From assembly GCF_050589645.1 (NCBI RefSeq), contig NZ_JBNGOQ010000002.1:924153-988152 (forward strand): DNA of 64,000 nt. The letters run 5' to 3'. The stretch comes from JBNGOQ01 sp050589645. Lineage in GTDB: Bacteria; Bacteroidota; Bacteroidia; Flavobacteriales; Flavobacteriaceae. The translations under genes and the position numbers were made by a program. The notes under the pieces are model-generated. The model was not told the origin of the DNA. It saw only the letters and a list, made by a program, of their open reading frames with translations, and ran no database searches. Shown here in pieces: positions 17,437 through 26,808 of this stretch; the first letter of the stretch is position 1, and every line of letters starts with the position of its first letter.

Positions 17437-17460
17437 GGCCCAAAATAAAAACTTTGGGCC
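17437..17460 (+). terminator. Hairpin between the VKOR gene and peptide gene
   Basis: GGCCCAAA (17437-17444) pairs exactly with TTTGGGCC (17453-17460) around an eight-base loop. It lies four bases after the VKOR stop. There is no T tract, so it may be a weak terminator or mRNA stabiliser that sets peptide and enzyme levels apart. Confidence 0.5.
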
Positions 17461-17548
17461 CCGAACAATATTCTTTCGCGAAGAATGGACATAAACCTTG
17501 AGTGTCCTAAATTGTTCAAGGCAAATATAATTTTAAAGTTTCTATATC

Positions 17549-17752
17549 ATGAAAAAGTTAAGTTTTAAAAATTTGGAATTGAAGGTTGATGAGTTGCTTC
17601 AACGCAACGAATTGAAGACCATCGTAGGAGCGGGAGGACCTGCCGGTAGCTGCTCTATCTCCAGTACCTGCTCTACCGGATGTGCCCAGGAAGTTTATCT
17701 CGGTTCCTGGCCCAACGTGTTCTGTAGTACCTGTTGCCAACCTCCTTATTAA
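17549..17752 (+). CDS. Cysteine-rich secreted peptide precursor with GG-type leader
   Basis: A 67-residue precursor. The leader MKKLSFKNLELKVDELLQRN ends in LKTIVGAGG, like the GG-type natural-product leaders common in Bacteroidetes (K-L...L...E-L-K-x-I-x-G). Cleavage after GG would leave a 37-residue core with six cysteines spaced C-x5-C-x3-C-x13-C-x2-C-C, rich in Ser, Thr and Gly. An even Cys count and a VKOR/thioredoxin neighbour suggest three disulfides. No lanthionine synthase, radical SAM enzyme or exporter is adjacent, so thioether or other modification has no local support. Its activity (bacteriocin, signal or other) is unknown. Confidence 0.75.
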   Translation: MKKLSFKNLELKVDELLQRNELKTIVGAGGPAGSCSISSTCSTGCAQEVYLGSWPNVFCSTCCQPPY

Positions 17753-18000
17753 TGTCTAAGTGATTTGCTGTATGGGAATAGCGTATTTTAAATAATTCCC
17801 ATGCAGCTTTTTAGTAGATAAAATGGTCCTTCTACATTAAATGACGCCGTGTATATCTTTGCTATTTCTTATTAAAACCTGGAATACCTATAATCCGGTA
17901 TGTTCAGCTGATGTTCGTTTTTATGGTAATATCGATACTATCAAAGCGAGCGCATTGATGTATTGTATGCGATAATCAAAGTCCGCGATACCGGTCTTGA

Positions 18001-19026
18001 TTAAGAATGTACCCAATTTGATTTTGAATGATACAGAACATCGAGTTTTAACCTGTGATATTGTTTTGCTACCCTGTCTTTATCATCAATTGTCTCGATC
18101 AGACCCAAGATATGAACAATATTCCGCGCAGACAGTATATCCGAAACCAAATAGGATTGTAACAGTTGCCTGAGCTCATCATCTTTTTTATCTTCTTCAT
18201 TTAGGTACTGATAAATCTGAAAGCAGGTTCCAAGACCGTGCAAAATAAAACGCATTAAAAACTGGTCATTATACTTTTCAATGAGGTTATGATGCTCTAA
18301 AAATTCATACAATTTATCATATACGGATATCATGTTTACTATCTTTTCTTTGGAATACATTTGCGTAATGGAGTCATGCTTCTCGCAATTATAATAATAT
18401 AGCGATTTAGGGAAGGCTTTAATATTTTTCGCATAGTGAACTGCTTTGGCCACAAAAAGAATATCTTCATAATATACGTTTTCGGGAAATAGAATATCAT
18501 GCTTCAAAAGGAGTTCTCTTGAATACAGGTAGAGAAAAGGATAGGTGAAAAATCCCTTTGTCAGATTCAGAAAATTAGCGAGGGCACTTTCGCCTATGTC
18601 CAAATTCTGGGGAAGTCGCATGCGTTTACTTAACTCGTTATTGTCCCTTCCATAATGTTCTGTATGTCCAAAAACAAGCAAATCTACCTTTTCGGAAGAT
18701 TTCTTCAAACAACCGACCAAATCGGAAATCGCCTCCAACGGCACCCAATCGTCGGCATCAATGAACCATACATATTCTCCTGAAGCTGCGTTAAGGCCCT
18801 TATTGCGCGTGTACCCAACCCGATAGTTCCGGCTATTTTGAAATGATCTGACTCGACTATCCTTTTGCTCATATTCTTGAATTATACGGAACGAATCGTC
18901 CGTGGAAAAATCATCTATAATGATGACCTCAATATGGGCATACGTCTGATGAATAACGGAATCCAAGCACCTTCTTAGATAAGAAGCTGCATTGTGAACG
19001 GGAATAACAATACTCAACAACATCAC
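18001..19026 (-). CDS. Family 2 glycosyltransferase
   Basis: A 341-residue GT-A-fold enzyme. It starts LLSIVIPVHNAASYLRRCLDS, followed by IIDDFSTDDSF and the metal-binding WFIDADDW near residue 95. The second half has helices typical of capsule GT2 enzymes (ENVYYEDILFVAKA). It transfers a sugar from an activated donor to a lipid-linked acceptor in the cytoplasm; donor and linkage cannot be read. It stands alone on the minus strand at the left edge of the polysaccharide locus, divergent from the cpsB-like gene. Confidence 0.88.
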   Translation of the reverse strand: MMLLSIVIPVHNAASYLRRCLDSVIHQTYAHIEVIIIDDFSTDDSFRIIQEYEQKDSRVRSFQNSRNYRVGYTRNKGLNAASGEYVWFIDADDWVPLEAISDLVGCLKKSSEKVDLLVFGHTEHYGRDNNELSKRMRLPQNLDIGESALANFLNLTKGFFTYPFLYLYSRELLLKHDILFPENVYYEDILFVAKAVHYAKNIKAFPKSLYYYNCEKHDSITQMYSKEKIVNMISVYDKLYEFLEHHNLIEKYNDQFLMRFILHGLGTCFQIYQYLNEEDKKDDELRQLLQSYLVSDILSARNIVHILGLIETIDDKDRVAKQYHRLKLDVLYHSKSNWVHS

Positions 19027-19281
19027 AGAAAGGTATATCGATTATTTTAACTATTGTAATGAATAACACTAAATATAATAAGAAAAAGACTACTTTTTAA
19101 ATGTATGTTCTTTAAATTAGCTCCCCTGGGCTATTTTCGTCTTTACCATTAGTAATCTTTAAGAACCTAGAATAAGGCATAAAAAACGGTGATAGAATCA
19201 AATGGAACGATCTTTGCACTGCTTAAAGCAATAAAAAGACTAAATTCGATACTAATATTTTACGTTTGAAATTAGCAATGC

Positions 19282-20022
19282 ATGTTCCATATTTTTACTA
19301 AGAAAAGGTTCCTCGCCGATTATCTGGAAAACTTTGTGGATATTCACAACCATATACTGCCCGGTATTGATGATGGGGCCAAGACGGTGGCCGATTCCCT
19401 TTCCCTTATCCAGGGATTTTCAGAATTGGGAATCCACAGATTCGTGGCAACGCCCCATATCATGCACAATTTCTATGACAACACCCCAACAACCATAGTC
19501 AATTCACTCCACGAATTAAAGAACGAACTTTTAAAAAACGATCTTACGGATGTTTCAATTGAGGCTTCTGCGGAACATATGATCGACGCGAATTTTGAAA
19601 ATATCCTTGAAAATGACGAGGTAATGCCCCTGCGAAGAAATTACCTATTGATAGAGATGTCGTATTTGCAACCTTCGCTTAACTTTAACGACGCCGTACA
19701 GCAAATAGCCGCGAAGCGCTATTTTCCCATCTTTGCCCATCCCGAACGCTATATGTATTTGCACAACCATATGAAAAGCTACAGGGAATATAAGAAACAA
19801 GGGATTCAGTTCCAACTCAACTTGTTGTCCCTAAGCGAATTCTATGGAAGGGATGTCAGAAAAACGGCCTTGAAACTCGTAAATGAGGGTTTAATTGACT
19901 TTGTAGCCTCGGATGTGCATAATCTGAATCAGTTGAAGCATCTAAAAGAGGTCGCTATTTCCGACGGACTATTAAAATCTGTACTTCCCCTTATAGAACG
20001 AACAATCTATGAATTTTACTGA
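19282..20022 (+). CDS. CpsB/CapC-type PHP tyrosine-protein phosphatase
   Basis: A 246-residue PHP-fold metal-dependent phosphatase. Metal ligands are in VDIHNHILPGIDDG (near residue 17), FVATPHIM, then FAHPERY and VASDVHN. In capsule systems this family dephosphorylates the C-terminal tyrosines of the Wzc/CpsD kinase. It fits here: the wzc-like gene ends 2 bp from its stop on the opposite strand. The convergent arrangement means kinase and phosphatase are separately transcribed. Confidence 0.9.
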   Translation: MFHIFTKKRFLADYLENFVDIHNHILPGIDDGAKTVADSLSLIQGFSELGIHRFVATPHIMHNFYDNTPTTIVNSLHELKNELLKNDLTDVSIEASAEHMIDANFENILENDEVMPLRRNYLLIEMSYLQPSLNFNDAVQQIAAKRYFPIFAHPERYMYLHNHMKSYREYKKQGIQFQLNLLSLSEFYGRDVRKTALKLVNEGLIDFVASDVHNLNQLKHLKEVAISDGLLKSVLPLIERTIYEFY

Positions 20023-20024
20023 GG

Positions 20025-22427
20025 TCAATAAAATTTCCACCATTTCTTCAGGGTCTTACCGTAGCCATAGCCATATTTTCCCCCGTACCCTAAATCTAGC
20101 GACTTAACATTGTTAACAATGAATGACAAGCCTTTTAATTTGCCCTCCTTGGCGAGTTTTAGAGGGAACTCGACTACTTTGCGCTCTGTAAAACCGGCTT
20201 TGGTAACATACAAAATATGACTTGCGAATTCACTGATCAAAAGCGTATCGGTAACTACCATAAGTGGAGCGGTGTCCACTACCACATAGTCATATTTTTC
20301 CGAAACCTCAAACAGCAACTCCTTCATTCTTCCACTCATCAACAATTCTGCAGGGTTGGGAGGTACCTTTCCTGAGTATATAATATCAATAGTATTGGTA
20401 TGGACCAACATAGGATTAATAACATCCTTGGAAGTAAGTGATTCATCAAAAAGATATTCGGTCAGGCCTAGATCTCTCACCCTCCTGGGTTTTCCTAATT
20501 TATCGGACTCCTTGCCCGAGAAAAAAGTATACAGTTTGGGGTTCCGGATATCAGCCCCGATCAAAAGTACTTTTTTATTGGTACTTGCAAATACCATGGC
20601 CAGGTTGGAGGACAAAAAGGTTTTTCCCTCCCCCGAAATACTGGAAGTAATGAAAATTAGGTTTCTTCGACCATAACCCTTGCCCGACTTTATCATGTAG
20701 TCCAGGTTTGTCCTTAAAATACGCAGGGATTCGGCCAACACCGATCGATCCTCGTTATAAACCAATTTGTTTTCCTTCTTGGAAAGCCGTGGCAGTTCTG
20801 CTAAAATGGGAACGTCTTTTACGATTTTCTCGAGCCCAACTTTGTTATGTATTTTATTATCCAATAAGTCCCTCACATATATTAGACATAGCGGCAACAT
20901 AAGCCCCAAAAACAAGGCCGCTGCATAAATCGTGTTTTTCTGGGGAGATACGGGGCCAGAATTAGAGCTATACGCATTATCAATTACTTTGGATTTCGGC
21001 GAGGAAGAGGCAAATGCTATTTGGGACTCCTCCCTTTTTTGCAACAAATACAGGTACAGAGATTCAGTCGTTTGCTGTTGCCTTGTTATATCACGTAAAG
21101 CCCTTTCATTTTTAGGTGCTGAATAGATTTTTGAATTTATTTGTGATAATTGACTACTCAAGCTATTTGCCCTAAGGTTGAGATTGTTGGTCATGCTGTT
21201 GAGACTAGACTGCATGTTGCGTTTAAGCCCAGCTAATTGTTGATCCAGATTTACGATGATCGGATTTTTCTCATTGGAACTTTTCAATAACCTTTTACGT
21301 TCGGCCACCAACTCATTGTAACGCGCAGTGGTGTTAGTGATGGAAGGATCGGATAGGCCAATGTTCGATGGAAGGACGTCATATCCAATCTGGCTATCGA
21401 CCAGATCTTTCATGGACGAAGCTATATTCAACTGAACCGTAGTATTCTCCAGCTCTTGCCTATTCTCAACACCAACGTTAAGATTGATGTTAGCCTCAGA
21501 GGCAATATCAGTCAATCCTCTCCCCGTTTTAAAATCTTCAGCCGTTTTGTCTACCGAGGATAAGTTTGTGGAGATCTCTGCAATCCGATCATCTATAAAT
21601 CTAGACGTCCTGTCCGCGATTATTTTTTTGTCCTCCACGGTGTTTTTATTGTAAACGGAAATAAGCCTATCAATTACCGTTTGAGCCCTTTTTTGTATTT
21701 GGTCCTCCAAATAAATGTCTAAAATATTGGACGACTTGTCCGTCGGGGTAATGGTAAGCGCTCTCCGATAGTATTCCGCTACCTTTTCCACCTTGCTGAT
21801 TACTATTTTGAATTTCCTTCCTCGGTACTCCCCAAGATCTGCCTTTGTGGGAAGAATCACAACATCGCCCAAGGGAGTATCAATATTTTTACCATACGCG
21901 TATACCTGCATAGGAGCATCTTCACTTCTGGAAAAACCAAAGGTGGTATCGGTTGAGGGGTTTATAAAAAATTGAAGTTTTGAATTATGTACAATGGAAT
22001 CTGGAGCAATAAAATTAATCTTAAAGGGTTGGGCATCCGTATCATAAATTTCAGAGTCCAGAATATTTCCCATAGAAATAATCCTCACATTTAAACCCAG
22101 ATCCCTAACCACCTGGATTAAATTTGATCTTGATTTCAACACCTGTATCTCATCTTGAACCCTACTATTGTTGTTCTCAGAAAAAACGTTCAAATCCTGG
22201 AACACGCCCAACTCCGGAGCGGAGTTCCCTTCATCCAAAATTTGAATTTTTGCTTGGGCAGCAAATTTTGGTGGCGTATATCTAATATTAACATAGGCCA
22301 GTATCAGAGCTACTACAACAGATGCAATAATCCATACCCAACGCCTAGTAAAGGTTTTTATGAATCCGTTTAAATCAAAACTATCGGTACTGGGAGTAGT
22401 AGGTTCAGAACTTAGACTCACGTGCAA
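20025..22427 (-). CDS. Wzc-like polysaccharide co-polymerase and tyrosine kinase
   Basis: An 800-residue inner-membrane protein. A Wzz domain starts with FNLNGFIKTFTRR-like sequence and a membrane helix near 30-50, followed by a long periplasmic coiled-coil region and a second membrane helix near 505. The cytoplasmic BY-kinase has Walker A ITSSISGEGKTFLSSNLA near 595, Walker A' LLIGADIRNPK and Walker B VVVDTAPL. The C-terminus is a tyrosine cluster (GYGGKYGYGYGK...KFY), the autophosphorylation site. It controls chain length and export together with Wza. It is last in a four-gene minus-strand operon, 9 bp after wza. Confidence 0.95.
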   Translation of the reverse strand: MHVSLSSEPTTPSTDSFDLNGFIKTFTRRWVWIIASVVVALILAYVNIRYTPPKFAAQAKIQILDEGNSAPELGVFQDLNVFSENNNSRVQDEIQVLKSRSNLIQVVRDLGLNVRIISMGNILDSEIYDTDAQPFKINFIAPDSIVHNSKLQFFINPSTDTTFGFSRSEDAPMQVYAYGKNIDTPLGDVVILPTKADLGEYRGRKFKIVISKVEKVAEYYRRALTITPTDKSSNILDIYLEDQIQKRAQTVIDRLISVYNKNTVEDKKIIADRTSRFIDDRIAEISTNLSSVDKTAEDFKTGRGLTDIASEANINLNVGVENRQELENTTVQLNIASSMKDLVDSQIGYDVLPSNIGLSDPSITNTTARYNELVAERKRLLKSSNEKNPIIVNLDQQLAGLKRNMQSSLNSMTNNLNLRANSLSSQLSQINSKIYSAPKNERALRDITRQQQTTESLYLYLLQKREESQIAFASSSPKSKVIDNAYSSNSGPVSPQKNTIYAAALFLGLMLPLCLIYVRDLLDNKIHNKVGLEKIVKDVPILAELPRLSKKENKLVYNEDRSVLAESLRILRTNLDYMIKSGKGYGRRNLIFITSSISGEGKTFLSSNLAMVFASTNKKVLLIGADIRNPKLYTFFSGKESDKLGKPRRVRDLGLTEYLFDESLTSKDVINPMLVHTNTIDIIYSGKVPPNPAELLMSGRMKELLFEVSEKYDYVVVDTAPLMVVTDTLLISEFASHILYVTKAGFTERKVVEFPLKLAKEGKLKGLSFIVNNVKSLDLGYGGKYGYGYGKTLKKWWKFY

Positions 22428-22436
22428 AATTTTTAA

Positions 22437-23231
22437 TTAACGAGTTGATGTTACTACCAAGGTTGCCACGGAAAGTAAAACGCCCACAACGGACAGTGTT
22501 ACTGTAAGTCCCTGAGTAGAAGCGGAGGTATTCACCGCTGCTTGGTTGGGTTCTACATATATAACGTCATTCTGGGTCAAATAATATACCGGGGATTTCA
22601 TGGCCTCCTTACTGGTAAGGTCTATTCTATTGTATACTTTGGTTCCATCAAAATCCCTGATTACCAATATGTTGTTTCTAAGGCCTCGAATGTTTAAATC
22701 ACCGGCCAATCCTAGTGCTTCCAAAATCGTGATTTGTTCTCCGATTACGGGATAGGTGCCAGGTTGCCTTACCTCACCCAAAATGGTAACGGTAAAATTC
22801 AATATCCTGATATTGATAATAGGGTCCTTTAAATACTCTGAAAGCTTATCTCGTAGCAGTACCCTAAGTTCTTCCTGAGAAAGCCCCTCTACCTTTACCT
22901 TGCCCAATACCGGAAAATCTATCTCCCCATCCTTATCCACCAAATAGCTCACCTGTTCAGCAACAATGCCCGCATTAGCACCGGAGTCCCCAGAAACCCC
23001 TACAAGTAGATTAAACGGAACACTTGCCTCTGGATCCAAGGTGGAGACATGTACGCTTATAAGATCATCTACCTTAAACTTTGGAGTAAAGGTATTATCG
23101 CTTATCAATGTCTCAAAGCTCTGCGTATCCTGAAAATAGACAACATCCTGCCTGGAAGCACAGGAGAACAAAAAAATGAAACTTAAAAGAATGATTGGGA
23201 CAAAGCGGAAAAAGATATTTTTTCTGTGCAT
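22437..23231 (-). CDS. Wza-like polysaccharide export lipoprotein
   Basis: A 264-residue outer-membrane export lipoprotein. The signal peptide ends in lipobox LFSC with Cys24. A polysaccharide-export domain follows (FKVDDLISVHVSTLDPEA, DGEIDFPVLGKVKVEGLS), then an SLBB domain (GEVRQPGTYPVIGEQITILEALGLAGD). A hydrophobic C-terminal stretch (TVTLSVVGVLLSVATLVV) is the outer-membrane anchor often seen in short Bacteroidetes Wza forms. It forms the exit channel for the polysaccharide with the Wzc protein encoded just downstream. Confidence 0.94.
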   Translation of the reverse strand: MHRKNIFFRFVPIILLSFIFLFSCASRQDVVYFQDTQSFETLISDNTFTPKFKVDDLISVHVSTLDPEASVPFNLLVGVSGDSGANAGIVAEQVSYLVDKDGEIDFPVLGKVKVEGLSQEELRVLLRDKLSEYLKDPIINIRILNFTVTILGEVRQPGTYPVIGEQITILEALGLAGDLNIRGLRNNILVIRDFDGTKVYNRIDLTSKEAMKSPVYYLTQNDVIYVEPNQAAVNTSASTQGLTVTLSVVGVLLSVATLVVTSTR

Positions 23232-23264
23232 AAAGCTGTTTTTATACGATTGTGGTTCGGATGC

Positions 23265-25199
23265 CTAAGGCTGCAAAACCTGATCTCGAGTAGCGCTCGG
23301 TTTTTTTGCCTCCTTATTTTCGTCCAATTTACAAAGCTCCGAATTATTTGAGACATATTCCGGCACAATTTTTTTCATCAGCCTCACCGTATCTTCCTTA
23401 AAGAACATATTGGCAACACAAAGTTCGTCAACATTGGAGCGGACTTCTGAATAATTCAACTCCCTCACCTTACTGATCATGATTTTCTTATGGTAAGTAG
23501 GAAGGGTATTTTCACCGTTGGCCAAAAGCTCTTCATATAACTTTTCCCCAGGTCTGAGCCCGGTAATCTTGATGTCGATATCCTCGGGATACCTTAGCCC
23601 GGACAATTTGATCATGTTTTGGGCAAGATTAAAGATCTTGACCGACTCGCCCATATCAAAAAGGAAAATCTCACCTCCGTCACCCATGGCGCCCGCTTCT
23701 AAAACCAATTGCGAGGCTTCCGGGATGGTCATAAAGAATCGTGTAACATTCTTATCCGTAACCGTTAAAGGTCCGCCTTTTTCGATTTGTTTTTTAAACA
23801 GGGGGATAACGGAACCGTTGGATCCAAGCACGTTACCGAAACGGGTGGTGATAAACTTCGTTTTGCCTTCCTGTTGCATACAGCTGATATACATTTCAGC
23901 GATCCGCTTGGTAGCTCCCATAACATTTGACGGGTTGACCGCCTTATCCGTGGACACAAAAACAAATTTATCCACTTTGTGGTTTAGCGACAAATCTGCA
24001 ATTACCTTGGTTCCCGCTATGTTGATCTTTATGGCCTCATAAGAGTTGTACTCCATTAAGGGAACGTGTTTATAGGCGGCAGCATGGAAGACCAGATTGG
24101 GCTTATACTCCTGGAAAATATGGTTCATCCTATTCTTGTCCCGAATATCCGCTACGATAGCCATAAAATTAAAATGACCGTTTTGCTTAAGTTCCTGTTG
24201 TAGATCGTACAAGGCAGATTCTGCCTGATCTACGATAATTAGTGATTTATATTGGAACTTGCAAATTTGGCGAACAAGCTCACTCCCAATGGAACCGGCC
24301 CCTCCGGTAACAATAACAACTCTGTCCCTGAGTTCCTGAGGTATTTTTGAGTTTGTTATGTTTATCGGTGCCCTATCCAACAGATCCTCTATCTGGACCT
24401 GCTTGATTTGGGAAAGCCTGAGTTCTCCGTTTATCCAATCCTCCACGGGGGGAACAATCTTGACCAATACAGGAAATTCCACTAAGCTTTCAACCAACTC
24501 CCGTAATTTAGTGGGATCTACGTTTTGAACAGAAAAAATAACCTCTGAAATGTCCTTTTTAAGAATAAAACTTTCCGTTAGCACCTCATTGCCATAGACT
24601 TTTACCCCGTTTATGAACTTCCCGTTCTTTTTCTTGTCATCATCCACATAGCCAACCACCTTGGCATTTGTTGAAGAACGGTTCGTAATGGCATTATGCG
24701 TTAAAATACCAGATTCCCCAGCTCCATATATGAGCACATTCTTAGTGGCCTTGAACTTGTTGATCAGATTGTAGTAAATGCTCTTGAACACATATCTGGA
24801 GGCCGTAAGCAATACAAAACCCACCAGACTGTGAATAATGATGATGGACAATGGAATGGTAAAATTGTCTATAAATCCGAACTGCCTGTTCACGATAACC
24901 ATAAAAATGGATAAAATACTGGACAGGCAAATGGCATTGAACAGGTTATAAACGTCCCTAACCCCTGTATGTCGTATGATGCCCTTGTAGGATCCCGTTA
25001 TCAAAAAGGCCACCAAGGTAATACACATAACAAAGGGCAATTGGACAAATAACATGTCCACGTCAAAATTAAGCGTCAGGTTAAACCTTATGAAGTAAGA
25101 AAGTATAAAAGCAACTCCGAAGATAACAAGGTCTATCGCTAGCACGAGCCACTTGGAGGAATATCTAAAAACGGTATCGGTCAAGTAGTTTTGTATCAT
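23265..25199 (-). CDS. UDP-sugar 4,6-dehydratase, PglF/WbpM/CapD type
   Basis: A 644-residue membrane enzyme. Four membrane helices lie in residues about 12-125, then a CoA-binding-like Rossmann region (VLIYGAGESG), and the catalytic SDR domain with GGAGSIGSE near residue 300, ADIRDK, HAAAYKHVPLME and STDKAVNPSNVMGATKR carrying the T-D-K catalytic group. Family members convert UDP-GlcNAc to a 4-keto-6-deoxy sugar. Its ATG lies inside the stop of the aminotransferase gene (four-base overlap), so the ketosugar is most likely aminated by that neighbour, as in bacillosamine or QuiNAc4N formation. Confidence 0.93.
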   Translation of the reverse strand: MIQNYLTDTVFRYSSKWLVLAIDLVIFGVAFILSYFIRFNLTLNFDVDMLFVQLPFVMCITLVAFLITGSYKGIIRHTGVRDVYNLFNAICLSSILSIFMVIVNRQFGFIDNFTIPLSIIIIHSLVGFVLLTASRYVFKSIYYNLINKFKATKNVLIYGAGESGILTHNAITNRSSTNAKVVGYVDDDKKKNGKFINGVKVYGNEVLTESFILKKDISEVIFSVQNVDPTKLRELVESLVEFPVLVKIVPPVEDWINGELRLSQIKQVQIEDLLDRAPINITNSKIPQELRDRVVIVTGGAGSIGSELVRQICKFQYKSLIIVDQAESALYDLQQELKQNGHFNFMAIVADIRDKNRMNHIFQEYKPNLVFHAAAYKHVPLMEYNSYEAIKINIAGTKVIADLSLNHKVDKFVFVSTDKAVNPSNVMGATKRIAEMYISCMQQEGKTKFITTRFGNVLGSNGSVIPLFKKQIEKGGPLTVTDKNVTRFFMTIPEASQLVLEAGAMGDGGEIFLFDMGESVKIFNLAQNMIKLSGLRYPEDIDIKITGLRPGEKLYEELLANGENTLPTYHKKIMISKVRELNYSEVRSNVDELCVANMFFKEDTVRLMKKIVPEYVSNNSELCKLDENKEAKKPSATRDQVLQP

Positions 25200-26329
25200 G
25201 TTAGGGATGTTTTAGTAATATGGGCTATCAGATGTAAGTCTTCCTCGCTGAGATTGGAGCCACTCGGCAAACATAGGCCACGCTCAAATAAATCTTCCGA
25301 GGTTCCATCAGAAAAATGTGGGAAATTCTGAAAAATCGGCTGCAAATGCATAGGCTTCCACAAGGGCCTCGATTCTATGTCCAATTCCGACAGTGCAAGT
25401 CTTATCTTTTCCCTAACCGCAAACGTAGGGGTAAGGATACAGCTAAGCCATCGATTGGAGAAAAATCCATCAGGCTCTTGCAAGAATTCTAGACCATCAA
25501 TGTTGCCTAGGGCATTCAAGTAAAAATCAAAATTATTTCTTCTGGCCAAAATGCGCTCCTCTAAAACCTCCATCTGTCCGCGTCCAATACCTGCAAGAAC
25601 ATTACTCATCCTGTAATTATATCCTATGGAAGAATGTTGATAATGGGGTGCATTGTCCCTGGCCTGGGTAGACAAGAACACGGCCTTTTTCCTAACCTCT
25701 AAATCTTTGGTAAGCAAAGCACCGCCTCCAGATGTAGTAATAATCTTGTTTCCATTAAACGACAAAATACCTATATCGCCGAAGGTGCCACATTTGACAC
25801 CCTTATATGAGCTTCCCAAGGCCTCCGCACTGTCTTCAATAATGGGAATGTCATACCTATCGGCCAATTGCCTTATTTCATCTACCTTATAGGGCATACC
25901 GTATAGGTGAACCGCAATAATTGCCTTAGGGGTCTTCCCGGACTTTATCCTGTTCAAAATAGCTTCCTCCAACAAGTTGGGCGACATATTCCATGTAAGG
26001 GGTTCACTGTCCACAAAGATGGGATTTGCTCCTAAGTACCGAATGGGATTTGCCGAGGCGGAAAACGTAAAACTTTGGCAGATGACCTCATCACCATGTG
26101 ATACACCCAGTAGTTCCAAGGCCAAATGAATAGCTGCCGTACCCGAACTTAGCGCGGCAACGTGAGAAGAATTTCCAACATAGTCCTGAATAGCCGTTTC
26201 GAACCCATCCACGTTAGGTCCCAAGGGCGCAATCCAGTTGGTTTCAAAAGCATTGTTGACATACTCTTGCTCCTTGCCTCCCATGTGAGGAGAAGACAAC
26301 CAAATCTTATTTCGGGAAATAGTTTTCAA
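25196..26329 (-). CDS. DegT/DnrJ/EryC1 family PLP aminotransferase (PglE-like)
   Basis: A 377-residue sugar aminotransferase. It has IWLSSPHMGGKEQEYVNNAF, ALSSGTAAIHLAL (cofactor phosphate site), IIEDSAEALGSSYKG (Asp for the pyridine ring) and LSFNGNKIITTSGGGALL with the PLP-binding Lys. The family aminates 4-keto sugar nucleotides using glutamate. It is first in the operon ahead of the PglF-like dehydratase. A PglD-like N-acetyltransferase, which normally follows in di-N-acetylbacillosamine synthesis, is absent here, so the product may remain a free 4-amine or be modified later by another enzyme. Confidence 0.92.
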   Translation of the reverse strand: MKTISRNKIWLSSPHMGGKEQEYVNNAFETNWIAPLGPNVDGFETAIQDYVGNSSHVAALSSGTAAIHLALELLGVSHGDEVICQSFTFSASANPIRYLGANPIFVDSEPLTWNMSPNLLEEAILNRIKSGKTPKAIIAVHLYGMPYKVDEIRQLADRYDIPIIEDSAEALGSSYKGVKCGTFGDIGILSFNGNKIITTSGGGALLTKDLEVRKKAVFLSTQARDNAPHYQHSSIGYNYRMSNVLAGIGRGQMEVLEERILARRNNFDFYLNALGNIDGLEFLQEPDGFFSNRWLSCILTPTFAVREKIRLALSELDIESRPLWKPMHLQPIFQNFPHFSDGTSEDLFERGLCLPSGSNLSEEDLHLIAHITKTSLT

Positions 26330-26808
26330 TATGTTGATTATCTAATGGTTTTTCCAGTGCTTTACAAGCTATAAAAGTAGGCCTATAATCTATAAATGGA
26401 ATAAGCAAGGAAGATAATTCGGCAAACGATTTAAAAAATCCGTCAACCGCCCCATAATTTTCCCCTTGAACGGATAAAAGTGACCTTTTCCTCACATATA
26501 ACAACTGCCCATACTCTTAATAGCTCATCCCCAAAAATCCCCTATGTACGGCTCTTTGGGAATCGTTAGGCACCTTTCAATTTATAAAAAATATTCTCCC
26601 AAACCTAATCCTTCGGGTCAAACCCTGGGGACACAGCCTTTTTTTTGAACAATTGTGGGATTGGCCCGTGGGTTTTGAATTCCGAACGAGGTGAAAAGGG
26701 ACTTGGCAACCAACTCTTTTTTTTATTTTGGATTTAATGCACCATCAAAGTTCGTTATTGTATACTTTTGTCAAATATTTGTTCCAAAATTAACGCCTAG
26801 CTATTGAG
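26330..26808. other. Divergent control region between the two polysaccharide operons
   Basis: A 479-bp gap that must hold the promoters for both the minus-strand wza/wzc operon and the plus-strand sugar-nucleotide operon. Only the plus-side -7 box at 26763-26770 is clear. A minus-strand frame of 65 codons overlaps the aminotransferase start but resembles no family I know. No tRNA or strong hairpin was seen. Confidence 0.5.
26763..26770 (+). promoter_or_regulatory. -7 box (TACTTTTG) of the plus-strand polysaccharide operon
   Basis: An exact TAnnTTTG match 38 bp before the UDP-glucuronate epimerase ATG. The expected TTG -33 element is not evident, so an activator may be needed. Confidence 0.45.

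Noticed and set aside
26307..26504. 65-codon minus-strand frame before the aminotransferase
   Set aside because: It overlaps the aminotransferase start in another frame and resembles nothing recognisable.
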